Assembly (NCBI RefSeq): GCF_900129155.1 | Contig: NZ_FQVF01000020.1 | Location: 1 to 64,000 of the forward strand | Source: Marinomonas polaris DSM 16579 | GTDB lineage: Bacteria > Pseudomonadota > Gammaproteobacteria > Pseudomonadales > Marinomonadaceae | Length of the DNA: 64,000 nucleotides | Direction: 5' to 3' | Shown here: positions 34,393-41,444 of the stretch, one piece after another | Numbering within the stretch: the first letter of the stretch is position 1 | Layout of the letters: every line of letters begins with the position of its first letter | The notes under the pieces: generated by a model | Seen by the model: the letters and a program-made list of their open reading frames with translations, nothing else | Databases searched by the model: none | What the model was told of the DNA's origin: nothing | Program-made: the position numbers and the translations under genes

Positions 34393-35061
34393 GTGGTGAA
34401 AGTCATATTGTTAACGTTATGTCTCTGTTTATCCATTAGTGCATCGTGGGCACAGGAGCTAGTTAAAAAATCAAAATCAGCTATTTGTCATGCGCCAGGC
34501 ACTCAATATTACAGTCGAACCAAGAACTTTACTCCCTACGATACATTAGATCAGTGTCTTGCTAGTGGTGGTCGATTGCCTAAAGGCCAAAGCTACACAC
34601 CTCAGTCAAAGCCTAAAGTTGCATTGGAAACATCGGCCAAATACAGCCGCGACGAATTTGGGAGAGGCTGGGCCGATGAAGACAAGGATTGCCAAAACAC
34701 TCGACAAGAAATATTGATCTCTCTATCTACAGCTCCTGTTCGTTTCTCAGATGATCGAGAATGCAGAGTAACGTTTGGTCGTTGGATTTCGATGTACTCA
34801 GGAGAAGTGATTTTTGATGCTTCAAAGCTAGATATTGACCACATTGTTCCACTTAAATGGGCATGGGATCATGGTGCTGATAAGTGGGGCAAAGAAAAAC
34901 GAGAGAGGTTTGCGAATGATCCTATTAACCTAGTGGCGGTAGAGGCTTCTTTAAACCGCCAAAAAGGAGCAAAAGGTCTTGATGAATGGCTACCACCTAA
35001 AAATGAGATTCAATATAAATCTAGGTTTAATAGAATTCTTAAATTATATGGGTTGAAATAG
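34393..35061 (+). CDS. Secreted HNH nuclease (GmrSD C-terminal / DUF1524 type)
   Basis: The 222-aa protein has a signal peptide (about 1-20, ending SASWA). A short Cys-containing domain follows (about 30-62, ICHAPGTQYYSRTKNFTPYDTLDQCLASGG), then an HNH/DUF1524 nuclease core: DIDHIVPLKWAWDHGA (D149, H150, H160) and NDPINLVAVEASLNRQKG (Asn and Arg near 175-189). AAGGAGAGG precedes tandem GTG codons at 34393 and 34396. The fold is that of the GmrSD nuclease half, but here it is exported, so it would act on DNA outside the cytoplasm. It could degrade extracellular or incoming DNA; the target is not known. Confidence 0.82.
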   Translation: MVKVILLTLCLCLSISASWAQELVKKSKSAICHAPGTQYYSRTKNFTPYDTLDQCLASGGRLPKGQSYTPQSKPKVALETSAKYSRDEFGRGWADEDKDCQNTRQEILISLSTAPVRFSDDRECRVTFGRWISMYSGEVIFDASKLDIDHIVPLKWAWDHGADKWGKEKRERFANDPINLVAVEASLNRQKGAKGLDEWLPPKNEIQYKSRFNRILKLYGLK

Positions 35062-35216
35062 GGTTAGATATGAGTCGTAAATTAAGGAACGGCAAGATCA
35101 TTAGCTCCAGTCCAGCTGCCTATGCCGACGTTTACTAATGTTATTTAGAAGTTTTTTTGTTGATTTTAAAAATGTCTAAATACATATTATTTAAATTTTA
35201 GTTTAGGAGGTTTGAA

Positions 35217-35741
35217 TTGGGGCTGTTTGATATATTTGTAAAGACACCAGATGAAGCTAGTAAAGCATCAGAAACCTATGATTATTTGAAACCTGGATGC
35301 GTTTTGAGAGATGTTAGAGGTGGTTATGATCATTATGGAGTTTATGTAGGTAAGAAAAAAGTGATTCACTTTACGAATGGAAAAATACAAAAGACTTCAT
35401 TAAAGGATTTTAATGAAGATTCTTTGGGGAATATAGATGTAATGGCTTTTGGAGAGGAATTTACAAGAGACATTACATTAAAGCAATCTTGTAGAAGAGC
35501 TTCTTCGCGTTTAGGAATGGCTGATTATGAGCTTTTAGATAATAATTGCGAGCATTTTGCTTTATGGTGCCGGACCGGGGAAGCTATCTCAACCCAAGCG
35601 TTCGGCAGTAAATCATCAAAATATTCAGCAGCTACATTTGCTATATCTACGCCCAGATTTATTAGTAATATATATAGTAAGCAAGTTGGAATGGAAAAAA
35701 GTAGGAAGATTAATATAAATATGGTGATAGATGACTATTAG
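35217..35741 (+). CDS. LRAT-type (NlpC/P60 superfamily) cysteine hydrolase
   Basis: The 174-aa protein shows the LRAT pattern: an early LKPGCVLRDVRGGYDHYGVYVG with candidate catalytic H39, then N110-CEHF with C111 as the likely nucleophile. LRAT-type enzymes are acyltransferases, thioesterases or hydrolases of lipid or protein substrates. TTG 35217 follows AGGAGG with ideal spacing. The gene is AT-rich and is the last prophage gene before the attachment site, the typical place for lysogenic conversion or effector genes. Substrate unknown. Confidence 0.75.
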   Translation: MGLFDIFVKTPDEASKASETYDYLKPGCVLRDVRGGYDHYGVYVGKKKVIHFTNGKIQKTSLKDFNEDSLGNIDVMAFGEEFTRDITLKQSCRRASSRLGMADYELLDNNCEHFALWCRTGEAISTQAFGSKSSKYSAATFAISTPRFISNIYSKQVGMEKSRKININMVIDDY

Positions 35742-35821
35742 TGTTAGCAGAAAATCCCTTATTCAAACTGCACCTATTTAGCACCGAAAAACCTACAAGA
35801 TATTGATTTATATAGATTTAA

Positions 35822-35842
35822 CGATTCCGGTCCCGGGCACCA
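35822..35842 (+). other. Prophage attachment site attR (tRNA 3' end copy)
   Basis: CGATTCCGGTCCCGGGCACC plus a final A matches the last 21 bases of a tRNA: part of the T-loop, the T-stem, a CCCGGGC acceptor strand, a discriminator A and CCA. Nothing tRNA-like precedes it, so only the 3' end is present, as expected at the far end of a prophage integrated in a tRNA gene. The implied 5' acceptor GCCCGGG fits a tRNA-Leu. The intact tRNA and the integrase should lie left of the window. The 378-base gap 35742-36119 holds this site and the terminator at 35836; nothing else is seen. Confidence 0.7.
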
Positions 35843-35860
35843 TTTATGGTGCCTTTTTTT
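35836..35860 (+). terminator. Intrinsic terminator built on the tRNA end
   Basis: GGCACCA-TTTA-TGGTGCC with T7 and then ATGCCTA. Its left arm is the tRNA acceptor/CCA end, so the same bases serve both the tRNA 3' end and its terminator. Confidence 0.8.
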
Positions 35861-36119
35861 ATGCCTAAAATTTATCAAAGCGCCAAAGACTCTTCTAAAA
35901 GTTCTTATCTCGTTCAAACATTCCTAATACCTTTCCTTCGATATTTTTCTAGCGTCACCTACAATTGAATTTAGTGTCTTTTCTTTGTGTCTATAAGAAA
36001 CTAGGTCTGTACAAAGAGATTGAAGTTAGTTGAAAGCTAATTTTACTCTGACCCAATTTGTTCTGAATTCATTTGTTGAATTTTACAAGAAACAAAGAAA
36101 TGCACATGGGCTCGATTTC

Positions 36120-36896
36120 TTAATTAAGCATTTTGATCTCTTCAATAAGATTTTTGTATTCGGCTACTTTTGTAGATATGGTGCTAAAGCTATGTCTGCT
36201 TCTGATCTTTGAGTATTCAGAAAGGTCTTTCTCTTTTTCCTTTTGTATGAGTGCATCAAGTATATGCGGAACAATATTTGTGAAGTGTTTAGTCATAACG
36301 TTTACAATTCTGATTATATCGTTATTAAATTCATTACTGATTATGTCTAGTGCCTCATCTAAGAAAAGACCTATATTTTTTGTTTCGGTTGTTACTTGCT
36401 CGCGAAAGTGCTCGGCGGACTCAATGTTATCAATGTGATTAATAGATCTGCTGTAGAGTATTTTTTGATCTTTTAAGGATAGCTGGAGAATGGCTTTTAG
36501 GACTTTTTTTCTAGGAATACCAAAGAACTTAAATTTACCTTTCTCTCTATCGCCACCTTGGGTATGAGTTGGTAGTAGGAGCCCTTCATGAGCGACTATA
36601 TTTCTGATTGCTCTACCAATATATGATAATCCTTTTGTATTTGTTTGCTGAAAATGAGGCGTTGAGGTTAATTTTAGCTCATCTAAAAGAGCTACAGAGT
36701 TAATGAAATAAATTTGAATGAATGTCGATAGATTTATATATGAATCGTTATCAGGGTGTAGGCTAGTAGATCGATCTATATCTTGAGCATTTTTAACTGC
36801 ATGAAACATCACTTTAACGGTTTCTAGTTGATGAATGTGTTTCATGTACTTTTCTTTGGCCGGATGATCTAAAAGGTCAAGTAGTGATGGCTTCAT
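36120..36896 (-). CDS. Hypothetical protein with HEPN-type RNxxxH motif
   Basis: The 258-aa soluble protein is mostly helical. It carries R98-N-I-V-A-H103 in GRAIRNIVAHEG, the classic HEPN RNase motif (RNxxxH), followed by the helix pair expected of that fold. HEPN proteins cut RNA in toxin-antitoxin and phage-defence systems. No nucleotidyltransferase antitoxin partner lies next to it. It is AT-rich and sits just outside the prophage attR, a common place for defence genes. The motif is short, so a chance match is possible. Confidence 0.6.
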   Translation of the reverse strand: MKPSLLDLLDHPAKEKYMKHIHQLETVKVMFHAVKNAQDIDRSTSLHPDNDSYINLSTFIQIYFINSVALLDELKLTSTPHFQQTNTKGLSYIGRAIRNIVAHEGLLLPTHTQGGDREKGKFKFFGIPRKKVLKAILQLSLKDQKILYSRSINHIDNIESAEHFREQVTTETKNIGLFLDEALDIISNEFNNDIIRIVNVMTKHFTNIVPHILDALIQKEKEKDLSEYSKIRSRHSFSTISTKVAEYKNLIEEIKMLN

Positions 36897-37022
36897 AAAT
36901 TATTATTACTTAAAGGTAAATGTAGCCATTAGGGTAGACGATTCGTTCAGGGTTTACTATTTCCTAATTCTTGTAAGTGCTATTTCTTATGCTCTTTGTC
37001 CCATGGTTTTTTTTACTTCTTC

Positions 37023-37220
37023 TCAATACGTCTCATTTTCCGAGTGAACGGAAACGGAGGTTGAGCCATCAAAGGCGGTGTCGATGTTGAAGGTGATCGG
37101 GCGGCAGCAGACTTGACAATCTTCTATGTATTCTTGGCTTTCATCTAGCACTTCGATTACGACTTCGATGCTTTCGCCGCAGTAAGGGCATGAAATGTCT
37201 GTTTCTAGTAGTTCGCTCAT
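37023..37220 (-). CDS. CPXCG-motif cysteine-rich protein
   Basis: The 65-aa protein has two Cys pairs, CPYCG near residue 11 and C-x-V-CC near 35, with the rest acidic. It belongs to the CPXCG family of small conserved gammaproteobacterial proteins, which probably bind zinc. It is a host gene just right of the prophage end. The family's function is not established. Confidence 0.78.
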   Translation of the reverse strand: MSELLETDISCPYCGESIEVVIEVLDESQEYIEDCQVCCRPITFNIDTAFDGSTSVSVHSENETY

Positions 37221-37411
37221 TTACACCTCTCATCTCACTTTAAGCGTTTCAAAATTACCTATAATTTAATCATAGGTGATAATTAGTCTGCTAGCTTGCG
37301 GGTTGATCCTCTTATTTGTATACCTTTTGCCTGAAAATCCACACTTTTATCGATCTGCTTTCACGCTCTTTGTGCAACACTGTTATGATTTAAGCTTCAA
37401 AGTGAGGTGTA

Positions 37412-37849
37412 ATGATGAATGCTATTAAATACTTATCAGTTTTAACGTTACCCGTGTTGTTGTTTGGTTGTTCTTCTGGGTCTCATGTTGTGACTGGGCA
37501 GCAGTTGCCAGAGCTTGAGGTGGAACAAGTGACTGTATTTGAAGAAGCGCCAGCGTTTGATTATAAAGTTATTGGCACTGTGAGGGCTTCTAGTGATAAC
37601 GGTTTTACGGAAGATTCTAGAAAAGAGAAGGCCACTCAAGAGTTAAAAGAACAGGCGGCTAAAATAGGCGCGAATGGGGTGATTTTAGATGAAGTCACGC
37701 AGCTGTCTTTTAGACGTTTAGGAACCGGCGTTGGTATTAGTGCTGGTAGCGGTGGCGGGATAGGAACGTCTATTGGTTCGAGCTTCTCGTTCCCGACAAC
37801 AGAAGCGAAAGGAACGGCTATTTTTTATGAGACTGACTCGGTGAAATAA
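37412..37849 (+). CDS. Small Gly-rich lipoprotein
   Basis: The 145-aa precursor has a signal peptide with lipobox LFGC (Cys20), a charged alpha/beta domain (about 30-105) and a Gly/Ser-rich C-terminal part (GVGISAGSGGGIGTSIGSS). Tandem ATGs stand at 37412 and 37415 after GAGG; the second is better spaced. It should be anchored in the cell envelope. The ATQELKEQAAKIGANGVILDEV segment is shared by many uncharacterised small lipoproteins. Confidence 0.72.
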   Translation: MMNAIKYLSVLTLPVLLFGCSSGSHVVTGQQLPELEVEQVTVFEEAPAFDYKVIGTVRASSDNGFTEDSRKEKATQELKEQAAKIGANGVILDEVTQLSFRRLGTGVGISAGSGGGIGTSIGSSFSFPTTEAKGTAIFYETDSVK

Positions 37850-37977
37850 GTCTCTTGTTTAAAAGTGTTGTTATAATTTTTTTAAATGCTTGAGATAGTA
37901 TTTTGTTGTTACTCTCAGTCTATATAAACAGATACACTTGCTCTTAGTGAACAGAGCAAATTGATTGAGAGAAAGTT

Positions 37978-38409
37978 ATGTCAGAGTTTGAAGAAAAGGC
38001 AAAAGGTCGTCTTACGACTAGGACGGTTGCTATGCCGGGAGATACTAATCCAGCAGGCGATATTTTTGGTGGTTGGGTTGTATCGCAAATGGACATCGCG
38101 GCTGGTATATGTGCGGGTCAGCGTGCTCAATCTCGTGTGGTGACGGTTGCTTTGGATGGCATGAGTTTTATTCGACCAGTAAAAGTCGGTGATATTTTAG
38201 GTGTTTATACTAGGGTTGAGTCGGTTGGCCGTACTTCAATGAATATTCTAGTGGAAGCCTGGGTTCGTCGTGGCCGTATTGGTCAGCGCGAAAAAGTAAC
38301 AGAAGGTATGTTTAAGTTTGTTGCGATTGATGAATCAGGATCGTCGACGCCAATACCTAAAGAAGAAGATTTACCAGATTATGTATTGCATGGTTTTGAC
38401 GATCATTGA
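37978..38409 (+). CDS. yciA: Acyl-CoA thioesterase YciA
   Basis: The 143-aa hotdog-fold thioesterase matches YciA: MPGDTNPAGDIFGGWVVSQMDIAAG (the catalytic Asp is in this N-D-x-G-x-I-F-G-G stretch), then VTVALDGMSFIRPVKVGD and a central beta sheet. It hydrolyses acyl-CoA esters and acts as a hexamer in the cytoplasm. AGAAAG precedes the ATG. It stands alone between a lipoprotein and tRNA-Leu. The family assignment is firm. Confidence 0.92.
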   Translation: MSEFEEKAKGRLTTRTVAMPGDTNPAGDIFGGWVVSQMDIAAGICAGQRAQSRVVTVALDGMSFIRPVKVGDILGVYTRVESVGRTSMNILVEAWVRRGRIGQREKVTEGMFKFVAIDESGSSTPIPKEEDLPDYVLHGFDDH

Positions 38410-38556
38410 TCGTCGTCCCATTGCTCGACTTGCCTGTGCTTATTAAAAATAGATTTTTAGTGAGCATTGGTTTAGTTCGGAATGAGTTACCTTAATTGAT
38501 TGAAGGTACTTGATTGACTAAATGTAATCCGTTGGCTAAAAGTTGAGAGCAAAAAA

Positions 38557-38586
38557 AAGCGCTTACCGAAGTAAGCGCTTTTTTAT
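38557..38586. terminator. Bidirectional terminator by tRNA-Leu
   Basis: AAGCGCTTAC-CGAA-GTAAGCGCTT with A8 before and T6 after. It lies three bases from the tRNA-Leu 3' end and ends the leftward tRNA transcript. Confidence 0.8.
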
Positions 38587-38589
38587 TGT

Positions 38590-38674
38590 TGGTACCAGTA
38601 GGCGGACTCGAACCGCCACACCCGAAGGCAACGGATTTTGAATCCGTCGTGTCTACCAATTCCACCACACTGGC
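38590..38674 (-). tRNA. tRNA-Leu (anticodon CAA)
   Basis: An 85-base class II tRNA: acceptor GCCAGTG with TACTGGT, D-arm with GGTAGAC, anticodon loop TTCAAAA between ACGGA and TCCGT (anticodon CAA, reads UUG), a long variable arm, T-loop TTCGAGT and encoded CCA. The sequence gives the class and the anticodon directly. Its acceptor differs from the GCCCGGG implied by attR, so it is not the integration target. Confidence 0.95.
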
Positions 38675-38749
38675 CTTGAAAAAGGTGAAACGCATTCTAT
38701 ATTTTTTTGTATAGGTGTCAATCGTTTAACGAAAAAAAATACATTTAAT

Positions 38750-39976
38750 TTAATTAATCGACTGCATGACCTCTTCAGACCACAACATAGCGTCTAAAAA
38801 TGCTCTATTTAGAATCGTTCTTTCCGCAGGACTCAAGGAATGAATATTATCCCAGTCCTGCTCTTCACAGCTTAATGTTTGCGTTAGGTAAGATCCAAGT
38901 TCCCCTGTCTGGTTCATAATGGCGTCTAAGGCATTTTTATCTAGAGCAATTTGTTCTAATGCGACTGTCTTTTCGACATTGAAAACTGCATCTATGCCAG
39001 ACATCAGTCCAACCATAAATGCAGAGTCTGCGAGAGGCGATTTTTTGCTCTCGGCAAGTAGTTGACAACAGCGTGCACGAGTCAATAGCACTTTAAGTAG
39101 TGCTTTAGGTTGGTTTGTTGATGAAGTGAGGGTGATGAGTAACGCCCATTTCTTTAATTGTACCAATCCCAAAAAGATGACTGCTTCTTTGATAGATACA
39201 ACGGTTTTATAAACTCCGCATATTGGACTATTTAGTATTCGTAGTAATTGATAAGAAAGTTTAGGGTTTTTGGTCACTAAGTCCGCGATTGCTTCAATAC
39301 TAATGTCTTTATTCTGCAAAGCATTAACTAGTTCAATGGCGCCATGTATTGCTGAGTCGATTCTTTTGCCCTTGATGAGTTCGGGGCGCTGCAAAAAATA
39401 GCCTTGAAATAAATCGAAGCCGAGTTTTTTGCATAGCTCAAACATGGCTAAGTCTTCGACTTTTTCTGCGAGTAAGATCAAGCCTCTAGACTTAAGTTCT
39501 GCTATTTGTGCTAGATGTTGTTCTGGTGGTGTCGCCAGAACATCTATTTTCACGATAGATACCCAAGGTAAAAGGGCTTGGTAATCGATATCAAATTGAT
39601 AATCGTCTAGGGCAAATCGGTAACCAGCGGAACGCCATTTTTTTAATGCAGCAAAAAACTCCGGCGTCAGCTTTTGCTTTTCGAGAATTTCGATATAGAC
39701 AGTGTCTGGATCAATGGGAAAAAAAGCATCTGACAACATAAGGTCGGTTGTCATATTAATAAAAAAAGGTTTTCTTAATTGGGATTCTAGCTTGGTAATG
39801 CCAATGCATAAATTAACTAATACTTGGCTGGTGGCAGTTTCACCATCTGCAATGTTAGCGTTCAAGGAATCTTTTCCACGGAATAAAAGTTCATAACCAA
39901 AAATCTCTTTTGTCTTTTTGAGTATTGGTTGCTGAGCCATCATTAGATCATCTAATACCGTTGGAAATTCGATCAT
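38750..39976 (-). CDS. EAL-HDOD signalling protein with degenerate EAL
   Basis: The 408-aa protein has an N-terminal EAL-type domain (about 1-205) joined to an HDOD domain (about 210-390). The EAL core is altered: the usual EAL triad region reads YELLFR, and the second metal motif reads DDYQFD where active enzymes have DDFGTG. It is therefore probably a c-di-GMP sensor or a protein-binding relative rather than a phosphodiesterase. Proteins of this YuxH/CdgJ-like layout influence motility and surface behaviour. Its promoter region faces the tRNA-Ala pair. Confidence 0.85.
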   Translation of the reverse strand: MIEFPTVLDDLMMAQQPILKKTKEIFGYELLFRGKDSLNANIADGETATSQVLVNLCIGITKLESQLRKPFFINMTTDLMLSDAFFPIDPDTVYIEILEKQKLTPEFFAALKKWRSAGYRFALDDYQFDIDYQALLPWVSIVKIDVLATPPEQHLAQIAELKSRGLILLAEKVEDLAMFELCKKLGFDLFQGYFLQRPELIKGKRIDSAIHGAIELVNALQNKDISIEAIADLVTKNPKLSYQLLRILNSPICGVYKTVVSIKEAVIFLGLVQLKKWALLITLTSSTNQPKALLKVLLTRARCCQLLAESKKSPLADSAFMVGLMSGIDAVFNVEKTVALEQIALDKNALDAIMNQTGELGSYLTQTLSCEEQDWDNIHSLSPAERTILNRAFLDAMLWSEEVMQSIN

Positions 39977-40123
39977 TGAGCTTCTCTTATTTAATAAGGC
40001 TTTTTTAATATTGATAAAATAAAGGCCTATCAGAACATAAGTATGGTGATCATAACAATGTTCTACGTGTTAGGTTTTGTTGTTTTTACTACTTAAATAT
40101 TCTGCTAGTGCTTTGCAAAAAGG

Positions 40124-40152
40124 TTGACAGCATGTAGAAGCGCCCATAAAAT
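40124..40152 (+). promoter_or_regulatory. Strong promoter for the tRNA-Ala genes
   Basis: TTGACA (40124-40129), a 17-base spacer and TAAAAT (40147-40152), 14 bases before the first tRNA-Ala, with a GC-rich discriminator after it. This is typical of stringently controlled stable RNA promoters. Confidence 0.75.
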
Positions 40153-40166
40153 TCACGCCTGTTTTT

Positions 40167-40242
40167 GGGGCTATAGCTCAGCTGGGAGAGCGCCTGCTTT
40201 GCACGCAGGAGGTCTGCGGTTCGATCCCGCATAGCTCCACCA
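40167..40242 (+). tRNA. tRNA-Ala (anticodon TGC)
   Basis: A 76-base tRNA: acceptor GGGGCTA with TAGCTCC, D-arm AGCTCAGCTGGGAGAGC, anticodon loop TTTGCAC between CCTGC and GCAGG (anticodon TGC), T-loop TTCGATC and encoded CCA. It follows a strong TTGACA promoter and is followed 74 bases later by the second tRNA-Ala. Confidence 0.96.
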
Positions 40243-40316
40243 ATTACCGTTAACTCATTAGTAATTGGAAAACAACATTCCTAGGATATTCTGTCCACTT
40301 ACGCTAAGCGTTTTGT

Positions 40317-40392
<76 letters not shown>

Positions 40393-40565
40393 ACTCCCTT
40401 CATTTCTGCTTTATTTTTAAGTTATAAATGCATCTTGCTAGGCATTAGCCATTGATCACAATTAAAAAATCGCCCTTCACGAGATCTCTACTGATATACA
40501 GCTCATAATTAAATCTATATTTTTGGGGCTACTAATACTAAACAGCGACAAAATATTAGCGGTAA

Positions 40566-40590
40566 TGTCTATATTTGACAAATATAGACA
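40566..40590. promoter_or_regulatory. Operator palindrome of the ParD/ParE pair
   Basis: TGTCTATATTT-GAC-AAATATAGACA is a perfect 11-bp inverted repeat 43 bases before the antitoxin ATG. Antitoxins of the ParD type repress their own operon by binding such sites with a ribbon-helix-helix fold. Confidence 0.75.
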
Positions 40591-40633
40591 TAGGGTGGTA
40601 GCTTGAAGTGAGAAGGTTATGAGGTTTAATAGT

Positions 40634-40867
40634 ATGAATATCAGTTTTACCGACAAACAAGAAGCTTACATTGTTGCCCAAGTAAAAGGTGGTGATTTTC
40701 AAAATGCCAGCGAAGTGGTGCGCGATGCATTGCGCCTGCATCAAATCTACCGTCATCGCATCATAGAAGAACTACGCGCAGAAATAGCCAAAGGTTGGGA
40801 CGGTGAAGCTAGCCCGAATAAAGTGCAGGATATTATTAATTCCAAGCTGGAAGAAAGACGCTCTTAA
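40634..40867 (+). CDS. parD: ParD-type antitoxin
   Basis: The 77-aa ribbon-helix-helix antitoxin begins at ATG 40634 (MNISFTDKQEAYIVAQVKGGDF, the usual ParD start); ATG 40619 would add five residues. The beta strand at the start binds DNA, and the NASEVVRDALRL helix and C-terminal tail (EELRAEIAKGWDGE) bind and neutralise ParE. A perfect operator lies upstream. The toxin ATG overlaps its stop by one base (TAATG). It stands between the tRNA-Ala pair and recC. Confidence 0.9.
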   Translation: MNISFTDKQEAYIVAQVKGGDFQNASEVVRDALRLHQIYRHRIIEELRAEIAKGWDGEASPNKVQDIINSKLEERRS

Positions 40868-41169
40868 TGGCCTCTTCTATTTCAAACTATGAGCTGTCTC
40901 CAGAAGCGGAACAAGACTTGAGTGACATTTTTGATTATACAGAAATTGAGTTTGGCCTCGATCAGGCGGTTCAGTATTTAAAAGATCTAGAGCGCTGCTT
41001 TATCCAGCTCTGTAACAATCCCAATATCGGGCGTGAACGCACAGAAATCCGTGAAGCGCTTTATAGCTTTGTCAGCCAATCCCATGTGGTGTTTTATCGT
41101 ATTCTCAATGATCGCTTAAGAGTTGTTCGCGTTCTGCATGGTAGCCGTGATTTGCCTAGGCATTTTTGA
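40867..41169 (+). CDS. parE: ParE-type toxin
   Basis: The 100-aa RelE/ParE-fold toxin contains LSPEAEQDLSDIFDYTEIEFG near the start and VFYRILNDRLRVVRVLHGSRDLPRHF at the end, the typical C-terminal ParE block. ParE toxins usually poison DNA gyrase, although some family members cut mRNA. It is translated together with the antitoxin and is held inactive by it. A 275-base gap separates it from recC; no gene is seen in that gap. Confidence 0.9.
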   Translation: MASSISNYELSPEAEQDLSDIFDYTEIEFGLDQAVQYLKDLERCFIQLCNNPNIGRERTEIREALYSFVSQSHVVFYRILNDRLRVVRVLHGSRDLPRHF

Positions 41170-41444
41170 ATAGAAATTTTCAGTAAAGTATCCTTTAGTC
41201 TCTTTATCTTAATGTGTTAAAGCTTGGAGAAATTAGTATTCTTCTTTTTGGTCACTTCTAACACCTAATTTGTCGTCTCTGTACTTTTTAAACCATTCAG
41301 TTCTTCTTTTTTACGGCTTCCAAGGTTAGGCTTATTCCCAGCTTAAAAAGCTGATTACAAGACAGCTTAAACTATTGGTTGAGAGTTTATTTCACTTTGT
41401 CTTTTAACTTTATTGATTCTTTTTCTGAAGCCTAGGATTCGTGC

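Noticed and set aside
36120..36896. A full HEPN/MNT toxin-antitoxin pair
   Set aside because: No nucleotidyltransferase gene lies on either side; only the RNxxxH motif is present.
38590..38674. tRNA-Leu(CAA) as the phage integration target
   Set aside because: Its acceptor and T-arm differ from the attR fragment, and it has no phage genes beside it.
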